Of a stretch of 60,000 nt of DNA, positions 1 through 12,100 are shown piece after piece. The notes beneath the pieces are model-generated. The model did no database searches. It saw only the letters and a list, made by a program, of their open reading frames with translations, and was not told the origin of the DNA. How positions within the stretch are numbered: the stretch's first letter is position 1; the number at the start of each line of letters is the position of its first letter. The DNA is from Nematostella vectensis (lineage: Eukaryota > Cnidaria > Anthozoa > Actiniaria > Edwardsiidae): assembly GCF_932526225.1 (NCBI RefSeq), contig NC_064046.1:1180001-1240000 (forward strand), in the 5' to 3' direction. Position numbers and translations under genes: made by a program.

Positions 1-254
1 TCTAAAATACATTTTTTTTTAATTTGCGCATATAATGTTTTCCAACCTCAGCAAGACTGCCGCACTTCCATTATCATTGGAAGTATCAAATCAGAGATGC
101 CCCTTGCACGTTTAAATACCGCTAATACTACTTTTATTTGGAATTTTAGTCAACCTGATTAAAAACTTCTAGTGTAACAACAAAAAGGAAGCCCCTGTGC
201 TGGCCGGAATCTCGTTTTTATTTGTGATACCGCTGTTATTCCTTGCGGGCCTAG

Positions 255-1630
255 CAAAATGTGAGCCCAGAGAAACCGCTGGCTAATGTCCCTTATTTCT
301 GGGAATGTTTGAGGAAAGAAAAGAGGATAAACCAGGAAAGCAAGGGGAAAAAACCCGCAAAACGAACCCAGAAAAAACGGATAGTATCTTCGCCCGCTGC
401 CCGTCGTGATAAGAAGTTAACTTTAAGCCAGGGGAAAGAGGAAGGTAAAACGGAACACCAAGACGGGAATAAAGATATCTGGAAAATGGTTCAAAACATA
501 CTATCGAAACTTGAGAAAATCGAGGAAGCTATAGTAAAAGCAAATAGTACAACAGCAGAAACAAACTTCGAAGTGGCAAAAATTAAGGAAAAGCTCGCAA
601 ACGAGGAGGCTACAATAAACAACTCAATTAGTAACATGATAAAGAACAATATGATGGTTTTCAAAAGGGAACAAGAGCAATTCCTCCTTCAAGAGGAGCA
701 GCGAATGAGCAAAGCCCTGAACGAGGTCGGAAAGCTACAAGGCAGAGTTGGTTCCCTAGTAGAAGAAAAAACTAACCTCACAAAAAGAATAAAAAGCTAT
801 CAATAAAAAGAAACCAATAAAGCTGAACTAGAGAACCGGCTCTCGGTATTAGAAAAACATGAGACGGTACAGAACCAACGCCAACAGCCAATACAAAGAG
901 CCGCTCCGAAATAAGAACAACACCAACAAAACCCTAATGCTTTAACACAAGTACGACAACAACAAGAACCAAAGGAGTATGATTTTGTCTTCATGTGCGA
1001 CTAAAAGAACAAATAGAAGATATATCAATAGGGATGAACTATGCCAAGTGCACGGTACCAACAAGCACACCTGCAGTATCATTCCTTGCAACACCACTAA
1101 AGTGCCATGGGGTGATCATCAACACTGGTGTAAATGACGTGGAATCCCAACCTGCGAACATAGTGGCGAAGAAACAGCAACAAATGGTGCATACAGCTAT
1201 GAGTGCGTTTCCGGGGGAAAGCATCATTATGTGCAGCATCACCCCACGGCGCGACAGCCTCGATGAAGCTGTATTTTACATCAACGCCGAGGTTGGAGAA
1301 AATCTGAGTGCGGAGAAGCAAGTCATTCTGGTAGACAACGGGAACCTAAGAAAGGAGAGGTTTTACAGGGACTTGAAACATCTGAACAAGGAGCAGTGTA
1401 TCAGAGTGCTGGCAGGTAACATCAAGAACGGGATACGGAGGGCCCTAGGTATCACTAAGGACAGGTATCAGAGCAAGCAACTGTCATCACATGCTAATCG
1501 TGCAGCTACACAAGCTGGGCGTTCACCGCCATCTAAACAGGCCCAGCGCTCCTCTGATCCAAGGCTGCACAGTCGCAAACAACCAGACATTCCAATTAAA
1601 AATCAACTAAGTAACATCACCGGATCATAA
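255..1630 (+). pseudogene. LINE ORF1 remnant (coiled coil + SGNH/esterase-like domain)
   Basis: Two open segments (255-806 and 995-1630) are separated by a frame break. The first is lysine-rich and then heptad-like (about residues 75-180), fitting the coiled coil of ORF1 proteins. The second holds VIINTGVNDV, RDLKHLNKEQCIRVLAGNIK and IRRALG, the block pattern of the SGNH/esterase domain in CR1-type ORF1p. No in-frame ATG opens the first segment near its 5' end, so the original start is lost or mutated. Confidence 0.7.
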
Positions 1631-1944
1631 AGTATGCTTTCAACAAATGCCACCAGGGGTAAGTTATTATCCTATTGACCTTCCTACAGAGGAGCCTAGG
1701 GTGGGGGTCTTCTAGAATACGTAAAAAACTTCAAACACTTTAATTTATTATTAATATTTTTTTCTCAAATTATTTTACTCATTACTATTATTATTATTAT
1801 TATTTTTAAATTACAATTTCGGACGTTAGTGTTGTTTGTTTTGTCTATGGTGTCTTGCGTTACGTTTCGTTGTTGTGGTGTGGTCTGTCAAATTAGTTAT
1901 TTCTTCATTAACTATCCATTTTTATTTAAACAAGTAGCTGTCAT

Positions 1945-4900
1945 ATGGTTCGGGAGACCCAAATTGAAATGACGGAAAGTACAAATTATCTCAAATTCTG
2001 CTCTTGGAATATAGAGGGTTTAAAAGGAAAATTAGAGGATCCAGAGTTCCTATCTATTACAAAACGTCACGATTTAATTTCACTAGTGGAAACATGGCTT
2101 CCACAGAATAGCGACTTGAGCATAAATGGCTTTAGTACATATTCTGTATGTAGGAAAAAGCCGGAAAACAGCCGAAGGAATTCAGGCGGAATTACAATTT
2201 CATCAATCCGCAAGGGTGTTAGATTTCTAGAACAACACTCATGTGAAGATTTTATCTGGTATAAACTAGAGAAAAGCTTTTTCAATTTAAGTCGAGATAT
2301 TTACGTGTGTTCTGTTTACTTTCCCCCACGGAACTCCCCAAGGGAGCAACAACTAAATGTAAATCTTTTTGAGCAGCTCCAAAATAGCATGTATAAATTT
2401 TCGCAAAAGGCGAAATCATTGTATGCGGAGACTTTAATGCAAGGATGGGTAACTTGGAAGACTTTACCGATTTATCTGACTCTGCATGTAGTTATCCGTT
2501 TCCGACGGTCAGGAACTCGAGAGATCAGAATGTCAACGCATACGGAAAATCTTTAGCAGTGTTTAGTAACAGTAATAATTTAATAGCACTGAATGGTAGG
2601 ACAAGGGGTGATCATCTGGGCCAATACACTTGTTTTACGTACTTATAATGGAGCGAGTGTAGTAGATAATACTCTCGTTTCGCAAACAATCTACCCACAA
2701 GTTCACCATTTCACAGTTTCAACACCATCGAACTTTTCTAACCATTGCTTTCTTTCGTTTGCATTAAAAACACAAAAGATTAAAGATTTAAATAATTTGA
2801 TGGATCTCGACCAGCACCCAGAAGTATTTAAATTGGAGAAGGAATCTGAAACTTTGCTGCGCGAGTCAATAGCATCAGAAAATGTGAGCAGAGACCTGAA
2901 TGAAAATTTTAAATCAGAAGAAAAGATTAATGTTGATCTAGCAGTTGACAGTTTTACAAACGTAATACGTCAATCATCAAAACAGGTGATTCTCGTGAAG
3001 AAGCAAAAAAGTTCAAAGAGAAGTTCAAGACAGCACCAAAAATGGTTTAATAAGGATTGTAATGAACTAAGAAAAGAATTTCGAAGTCTTGGCAAACTTC
3101 TTTCGAGATACCCGGACGAGCCATACATAAGGCATAGATTCTTTTCAACCAAGAAAGCATACAAGCAATTAACGAAGAAGCTTAAAAGGCGGTTTCACAC
3201 AGACCTATTAGAGAAAATTAAATTAGTGGCGGACAGCAATCCGAAAGAATTCTGGAATCTAGTTAAGAGAATCAGACCCGACTGCTCGGCTAGGGGTTAA
3301 CACAGTGTTTCTCCGGATGCATGGTATAACTACTTCAAAGAATTAAATACGCCACAGAATTGCTTTTCAGACGACTCGGGGATAGAAGCAGATATTGTAA
3401 AAAACTACCATGTTTGGGCTAGAAACCGGGATGAAATCCTAGATTCGCCTATCACCCTAGAAGAAGTGCAATCAACAGAAAAATTACTTAAAAACAAAAA
3501 AGCCAGCGCTGGTGACTCATTAAACAATGAAATTATAAAGGTATCTGTCGAATCCCAAGGCCGATACTTTGTAAAACTATTCAATACTGTGCTAACACAG
3601 GGGGTATTTCCTAAGAGCTGGTCAAAGGGTTATATTGTACCATTACACAAATCAGGCGATAAATGTGATCCGGGAAACTATAGAGGAATCGCTATAAGTA
3701 GCTGCATTGGGAAGTTTTTCACACTGGATCATAAATGGTTTTAGAAAGGGCTTTCGCACGACCGACCATTTATTAGTACTAAAAACTCTAATAAATCGAG
3801 CCACAAACCGCTTTTTACGTGTTTTATCGACTTTAAAAAAGCATACGACAGTGTCTGGAGAGAGACACTATAAAAATAGGGTGTAGCGGAAGATTTATCA
3901 CCCTTTTACAAAGTATGTATTCAGATGTTAGATCATCATTTAAGCTAGACCAGGGTATAACGCCTTCCTTTTCTTCTCACGTTGGGGTGAAACAGGAATG
4001 CAACCTAAGCCCAACCCTTTTCAACATCTTCATCAATGATATTCCAGAAATATTCTCTTCATCGTGCGACCCAGTAAAACTCGATAATACATCAAAACTT
4101 AACTGTCTCCTCTATGCTGATGATTTGGTTATATTATCCGACTCAGCCACCGGTCTAGAAAATTGCCTCCAGAAACTAAAAATGTACGCAGATAAATGGA
4201 AGCTCACAGTTAATATGAAAAAATCTAACGTATTAGTTTTTGGTCCGCAACAATACCGGCGGCAATTTACAACACGTGTAAATGGAACTACGGTGGAGAG
4301 CCATTAGAATGTGTAGACGAATACACATATCTAGGTCTGAAGTTTCATTTCTCGGGAAATTTTAAAAGTGCCCTAAAAAGTCTATACAACAAAGCCACAC
4401 GTGTACACCACTGAATTTTAAACCGTCTGTCAAATGTTGAAAATGTGTCAATACAGGTATTGTTGAAATTGTTTTCGTCACTCGTACCAGTATTACTGTA
4501 CGGTTGTGAAATTTGGGGTACATGCCTTTTAGGAAGGGCCTCATCGTATGAAATTTTTTAGACTAAATTTTTCAAAGTATCCAATGATTTCGAAAAACTA
4601 CAACTGAAGTTTTTCAAGCATATACTAGGAGTCCACTCAAAAACTACAAATTTAACTATATATGGAGAACTGGGAAAAGCCCCACTAATAGTACAAATTT
4701 CTTCCCTGGTGTCAAAATATTGGTGCCGAATAAAAAGTAGGATATATGAAAACACCTTAGTGGGGGAAACGGCGAAGATCAGCCTTTCTTCAACATCTAA
4801 TGTCCCTGTAAGGTTTATCAATTCCCTATTTGCTTGGTGTGATTTAAAGACACTACAGGAAATAGATATTAAGGGCAGCAAATTAATACCCTAGGAAAAT

Positions 4901-5368
4901 ATATTAAGAAAGTACTATATAAAAGTTATGCAACATTTTGGAAAACCCAGGCACAGTTAAATCAAAAAAGTGGAAAGCTACGCACTTATTGCAAGATCAA
5001 GACAAATTTTAAACTAGAAAAATATTTATCAGAAGCTAATGTTAGACGCCGACAATCTATGACTAGATTGCGTGTCTCGACACACAAAATAGCAATTGAA
5101 ACAGGCCGCTATAAAAATTTACCTTATGAATTAAGGATTTGTGAAAAATGTGAAAAAAAGTAAGGTTGGGGATGAGTACCATACCTTAATGGAATGCGAC
5201 TATGTCAATAATATACGTCAAGTATTTTTTAATGATCTATTTGTAATCAATAACTCTTTCAAACTGTTAAGGCCAAAAGACCTTTTTTTGTATATCATGA
5301 GCTTAACAGATGACTCCATTACGAGCCTAGTCCTGAAATTTTGTGATGTAATTAAATATTATGAATAG
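1945..5368 (+). pseudogene. LINE ORF2 remnant (endonuclease + reverse transcriptase)
   Basis: Endonuclease signatures (FCSWNIEGL, LVETWLP) occur at about 1990-2100. RT blocks follow: GYIVPLHKSGDKCDPGNYRG (about 3630-3690), KKAYDSVW (about 3840), VKQECNLSPTLFNIFIND (about 3985-4040) and YADDLVILSDS (about 4110-4145). The frame changes near 2450, 2600, 3300, 3750, 3870, 4310 and 4900, with internal stops. The RT core therefore reads only as fragments, and no functional protein is expected. Confidence 0.85.
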
Positions 5369-5444
5369 AGGATAGGCATATAAGCCAACCTACTTTGTAT
5401 ATTATCCTAATATACCTGTATATTTGGTATTTATTGGAATAAAG

Positions 5445-5553
<109 letters not shown>

Positions 5554-5837
5554 AAGACTAAAAAAATATCTGCTAAATTTTGCAGATTTGTTTTCTGAAG
5601 TTAAATAATCATTTGACTGCCAGGTTGAGATATAAAGATGACGGTAAAAGTTGTAACCACACAACGTTCTTCAGCAATAACTAAAGAAGACATGAAGATG
5701 GGAACCGGTTTAGCGCGCGCATATTTTTTGTCGTGTAATTTGGTTGACATCTCGATCTACGTCACAAATGACTGGACCCGGGCCTTTCAGTTCACGGCCT
5801 TTTTTCTGAAGGTTGACCAAAATACCTCAATATTACA

Positions 5838-5975
5838 GATTTGAGTTATTCGCGCGAACGCGTGTTTTATAGGGTCCATACGAACCACATACCATTTATA
5901 AGATGAAAATATAAAGAATTGACAAAGTCTATCAACTCTGAAAGCTTATATGGACTTTAAGCTTTTTTTCCCCCA
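5838..5975 (-). repeat. Dispersed repeat, copy A (inverted relative to 21060-21190)
   Basis: Reads as the reverse complement of 21060-21190: both contain ACACGCGTTCG, then AGGGTCCATACGAACCACAT (in this orientation), a shared 70-bp core and a shared AAAGTCCATAT edge. No coding content is seen. Probably an unnamed interspersed element; its ends are not resolved. The rest of 5560-6098 shows nothing else. Confidence 0.7.
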
Positions 5976-6098
5976 AAAAAATTCCCATGCTATAAACTAA
6001 TGTATATGAAGCTGCCACACCCCTTTGCAAACCCTACACAGACTTGTGGATTCCCAATCTTGAGTGTGGCCTAACCATTGTTTCTTTGGATATTTAAG

Positions 6099-6172
6099 GA
6101 GTGACAAAGAAGGAGTTTTCTTTGTCCAATCAGCCTGTCATGGGTATGTGGAAGATTCAAGTAACTGCAATG
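6099..6172 (+). CDS. CD109-like exon, end of MG2
   Basis: Acceptor TATTTAAG, donor GTATGT. Encodes [19 protein letters not shown], the family signature at the end of the second macroglobulin domain (L-S-x-P-x-x-G-x-W-x-I). Starts with 2 nt of a split codon, so at least one exon precedes it outside or unseen in the window. Confidence 0.9.
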
Positions 6173-9100
6173 GTATGTAACACTCCTCGTTAACTAAACA
6201 GGGAACCTAAGTAACGACAACAATTATAGGCAGGAAATAATGCACTCTGTCTGATACATTTCAGCTATGTTTGCCTTTAATTACGATATATAAAAGTCCA
6301 AGTTTGACGTTTTAGTGTGAAAAGAGTGTGCTGTAAACCAGACCATCATCGTTCACTGTGTGGTAGAAATAAGGTTCTAGCTTTGTTAGCACTAAGCTTG
6401 AAAGCACCTTTTTGGTGACTTTCTTACTGCCGTCGCTAACTTCCTCCACACTATTTCTGCAAATAATCTCTTCTAGCTCTTGCCAATGATTTTGAACTCC
6501 CACTTTCTGGCTTCCATCAATCAAATTTATATTATCGAAATCGCATTTAATTGTGTTTTTAATTGGTTTCTGATTGATGGAACCTATTGTACAATTTGTC
6601 TATTGGAATTGTAAAATTCAGCAGAATACCTAGAATTACAGTATATTTAGGATGTGAATAGGAACTGTGCAACCGATGAGCATCATGCTCTATCATTGTA
6701 CACTGCATGACAAATGACTTACCTTATTTAAAAACGTTTTCGTTTGTAGGGTCAAACATATGAGCGCACATTTGAGGTCAAAGAATATGGTAAGCCCACA
6801 TACTCATTATCACGGCCCTCTATAATCATCCCTTGCCTTAGTTTACATTCACTTCCCTTACACCCTGTATCCTCCATTCTCACGATAAAGCACACTGGTT
6901 GGTAAAGTGCATGTCAATCAGAAAGCTTCTTTGCGCCTTGATTGGCTAACAGTATTAAACGGTGGCCCTGGCTGCATGCGTCCACTTTAACCGATTAGAA
7001 TAGATATACTCTGGTCCACTCAGTGTTGTGGATACTGATTCAAGGCACCACCCCTGTAGTCTTGGATGGATCGAAAAAAGTCTTACCTTTTTGTGTTTTT
7101 TCAGTGCTTCCAAAGTTTAAAGTGTCTGTCACCCTTCCCCCATATGCGACGAAGAAAGGTCTTGAAGAAGATTCACTTAAGGGCGCCATCGATGTCAAGT
7201 AAGACACGCTAATACAAACACAACTAGCCGTACAAACTCCTCGTAATTGCGAAGGGGAAATAAATCCTCAACAAACTGTATTACAAAAAACATCTGAAAG
7301 TTAAGCATATAAGTCAAGCATATGGTCACTATAATATTCCGTTATCGCATTACTTTAAACCATTGCCATCACTAAGATCGTCCCGCCACAGGAGCAGCCT
7401 TGATATAGCCACCCCCCTCTGTAAAACAAAGTTTTTTCAAAATTCATTTTTCAATCGAATCCCAAAGGTGTGGAATACACTCCCTGTAGATATACGCACT
7501 ACGTCATCACTACCCTCTTTTAAAAACAAACTAACAGACAGATATAGCCAGGCGCTACAAACTACTTTTAATACCGAAAATGCAGTTACATGGAAATCAG
7601 TTTGTCCTAAGTGCTGCCGCGCTAGAAATATTCTTTCGCAACCATCCTGTTGCTATTAGCAATTTAGAGTAGGGCTTTTCTCTAATTACTTTTTCTTCAT
7701 ATTTACCTTCATTTTGTTGTTGTCGTTATTGTCTCTAATTACTTTTTCTTCATATTTACCTTCATTTTGTTGTTGTCGTTATTGTCAATTATGTTTTCTT
7801 TTATTTTAAAGGGTTACACTTGAGTTGGAGCCGTGCTCTGTTGTGTCAACCTTACCGCTATTTCAATATGTGTAATAGTGGTAGAAGCCTTATAAATAAA
7901 TAAATAAATAAATAAATAAAGTTGCCCCATCGCTATACCAGATACTAAATTGTGGTGGTTTTGACAGAACTCAAAAACACTGAAAGTATCAAAGCTTCTC
8001 CAGGTTTTACCTTGTTTAATATTCTAGAACGGGCGCTAATTCAAAAGAGGCGTTGACTTGAAGCTGTTTTCTTGTTTTATCTTCCTGAGCGGGCGCTAAT
8101 TCAAAAGAGGCGTTTATCTAAAGCTGTTTTATCTTATTTTATCTTCCTAAACGGGCGCTAACTCAAAAGAGGCGCTTTTTTAAAGCTGTTTTATCTTGTT
8201 TTATCTTATCTTCCTGAACGGGCGCTAACTCAAAAGAGACGTTTACTTGAAGCTGTTTTATCTAATTTTATCTTCCTAAACGGGCGCTAATTCAAAAAGA
8301 GGCGTTTGCTTCAAGCTGTTTTATCTTCCTAAGCGGGTGCTTACTCAAAAGAGGCGCTTATTTGAAGATGTTTTATCTTCCTAAGCGGGCACTTACTCAG
8401 AAGAGGCGCTTATTTGAAGATGTTTTATCTTTCTAAGCGGGCACGTACTCAAAAGAGACGCTTATTTGAAGATTTTTTATCTTTCTAAGCGGGCACTTAC
8501 TCAAAAGAGGCGCTTATTTGAAGATGTTTTATCTTTATAAGCGGGCACTTACTCAGAAGAGGCGCTTATTTGAAGCTGTTTTATCTTCCTAAGCGGGCAC
8601 TTACTCAGAAGAGGCGCTTACTTGAAGCTGTGTGCTAAAGAGCATTTCTTTCATTTTCAGGTACACGTATGGCAAGGGTGTTGAAGGCACGGCCAATATC
8701 TCCCTTGGTTTTGATCGTTTCAAGATGATTCAGCTGACCCGCACAAAAGACTTGACGGTAGGTCTCTATAACATTCGTTAACACAACTGTTTATTGTTTA
8801 TTACATGTCTCGACCATCTGCTTTTACAACGAACGAACATCCTATAAAATACTCCTTACACAGGTAGCCCGGTCATAACACAGGTAGCCCGGACACTACA
8901 GTCTCATCCAATCCTGGCTTGAGGCGTCACTCAGCGGCCATTTTGTCGTCCTCGCAAAAAATGGAAAAAATATAATAAAAAACAAACAAGTTTGAGAAAG
9001 CATCCATTTCATATAATACATATTAGAAGTATATTTCTACCACTACTGTACCTAGATATGATAGTAAATATGCTCAAATCTTTTGAAAATTCGCAAAAGT

Positions 9101-12100
9101 GTAAATGATATTTCCGCCAAGTTTTTGTTTCGCATTTATTCGCATTGTGTTGTTCCAGAAAATATCCCCCCCTCCCTCATGGAGAGGATTGGAAATTCTG
9201 GGGGTTCAAACGCCCAGGAATTTCCAGAGGGGGAGGGGGGCGTAAAATGCCGTTTTTCCTTAACAGTTACTATATTTATTCTTTCCAGGAGGTTAGAAAT
9301 TCCAGAGGGACCATGGGGGAGGGGGGGGGATGGATATATTTTTTAGAACTACACATTTTTAAAGCCCACTAATGCCTCTTTGTTTTCTATTCCAGGTTAA
9401 AGGCTCCAGTTCCTTCTACTTCACAAAAAGGGAAATTGAGGATCTTTTCAAACAGCAATACCCGTGGTCGCAGCCTCAGTACTTGTACTCCAGCCGCTGG
9501 TATTCACTCGTCGTAAACGCAACTTTTGAAGAAAAGCTGACGGGTCGCAAGGCGAGTGGGGAAAGCACCATTAGCTTCTTCTCATCAGATGTTAAACTGG
9601 AGTTTCCTTCGTTCAACCCGAACAGCTTTAAGCCAGGACTTCTGTTTGACGCTGTGGTGAGTGGATACCAAATAGATTCGACACGGCGGAGTGCAACGTA
9701 TGAATATGGCCTCGATTAACTAACTTGACGAATTAAATTCCCTTGAAAAACTTTAAAGTTTTGTCTTTCTCCAACTTTCTAACTCTCATACTTGAAATTT
9801 CAAAGTTTATATTTTCGTTTGCTACAGCAACCTCTGTTTCGTTTAATGTCAGATCTTGTTTGCTACCTGTGTGTGTTCTGTGTTTCGTTCCATGCCAGAT
9901 GCTGTTTGCTAGCTGTGTGTGTTCTGTGTTTTGTTCCATGTCAGATGCTGTTTGCTACCTGTGTGTGTTCTGTGTTTCGTTCCATGCCAGATGCTGTTTG
10001 CTACCTGTGTGTGTTCTGTGTTTCTTTCCATGTCAGATGCTGTTTGCTACCTGTGTGTGTTCTGTGTTTCGTTCCATGTCAGATGCTGTTTGCTACCTGT
10101 GTGTGTTCTGTGTTTCTTTCCATGTCAGATGCTGTTTGCTACCTGTGTGTGTTCTGTGTTTCGTTCCATGCCAGATGCTGTTTGCTACCTGTGTGTGTTC
10201 TGTGTTTCTTTCCATGTCAGATGCTGTTTGCTACCTGTGTGTGTTCTGTGTTTCGTTCCATGTCAGATGCTGTTTGCTACCTGTGTGTGTTCTGTGTTTC
10301 GTTCCATGTCAGATGCTGTTTGCTACCTGTGTGTGTTCTGTGTTTCGTTCCATGTCAGATGCTGTTTGCTACCTGTGTGTGTTCTGTGTTTCTTTCCATG
10401 TCAGATGCTGTTTGCTACCTGTGTGTGTTCTGTGTTTCGTTCCATGTCAGATGCTGTTTGCTACCTGTGTGTGTTGTGTGTTTCGTTCCATGTCAGATGC
10501 TGTTTGCTACCTGTGTGTGTTCTGTGTTTCGTTCCATACGAGATGCTGATTGTATCCTGTTTGTCTTCACCAGCTTCAGGTAACCCAACCCGATGGTTCC
10601 CCTCTCAGCCCCACCCGGCAGCAAGACATGAAGGTGACCATACACCGCAGGTTCACCTACGGAGAGTACGAGAGCGCCGATGCTTACACACCTAAAGATG
10701 GGGTTATCGTCATTCAGATCGACGTCCCTAGCAACGCAACCATAGTCAGTCTTTTGGTAAGAGGTTGTCCCTATAACTCAGATTAAGCGTATTGGTGTTA
10801 GATCGTCAATAGCAACAAAGCTATTGTCAACTTATTGTTATTGTCCTTAGCGAAGCTTCTTACGTATCGCTATTAGGTCGTCATAGCAACGAATTCCTTG
10901 TAAACGTTTATCAAGAACGTAGCCATAACCAATTCAAGCAATTCTACTTACCAGACTGATGTTCTTTACTCATTATCGAGATTATTTGAGAGGAAATTTA
11001 TTGGGTAATGATGACGTTACCTTTGCAGGCAAAGTACAAAGATGACATCAACAATAAAGATGAATATGGCGAACAGGCGTACCTCAATGCTGAGAAAGCA
11101 CTATCCCCTAGCTCCTCCTACTTACAACTACAAACCTCTACCCCAGCGGTCAAGGTAGGTTTAGCAACCATCTCTTTCATAGCTCCTCGTGCATACAGCT
11201 AAATATGTCAACCACAGAAGTCAAAGTAAGTTCATCAACTCTCCCTTCTTAGCTCCTCCTACTTACAGCTACAAACCTCTACCCCAGCGGTCAAGGTAGG
11301 TTTAGCAACCATCTCTTTCATAGCTCCTCGTGCATATAGCTAAGTATGTCAACCACAGAAGTCAAAGTAAGTTCATCAACTCTCCCTTCTTAGCTCCTAA
11401 TACTTACAGCTACAAACCTCTACCCCAGCAGTAAAGGTAGGTTTAGCAACCATCTCTTTCATAGCTCCTCGTGCATGTTACCTGTTACCTGTCCTCCTAG
11501 TGCCGTATGGCACATAGGGCCTTCACAGTGCTTTTCCACTTTTCCCTGTCTGCTGCTTTTGACCGCACCTCGTCCCAGTTCCTCCACCCCGCCTCGCCTC
11601 TCTCCCTTTCCACAGTCCTTCGCCATGTTGTTTTGGGTCTTCCCTGTTTCCTTCTGCCTTCTGGTGTCCAAGTTAATGCTACGCTGCAGTCATTTTCTCT
11701 TCCTTGTCTCAACACGTGTCCGATCATTTTCCATCGCCGTCTCTTCACTTCACTGCTCAATTGATGTACTCCAGTTCTTCTCTGTACCTCTTCATTCGTT
11801 ACATGGTCTTCCCAACTAATCTTCAATATCCTTCTCAAACACTTCTGTTGGAATACATCTAGCAGTTTATCATCTTTCTTGTTCATCTTTCACGTCTCGC
11901 AACCGTACAATAAAACCGAAAGTACCAACGACTTGTAGATCTTTATCTTTGTCCGTCTCATGATCTTCTTTGAGTTCCATATACGTTTCAGCCTTGTGTA
12001 CACACTCCTTGCTTTTGATAATCTATTTCTGAGATCTTTCATTCCACCACCCTCTCTGAAAACTTTTGCTCCTAGGTACGTAAACTCGCTGACAACTTCG

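Noticed and set aside
9743-10695. Three overlapping 258-268-residue Cys/Phe-rich open frames
   Set aside because: They are read-through of the 46-bp minisatellite, which has no stops and cycles through all frames; it is intronic.
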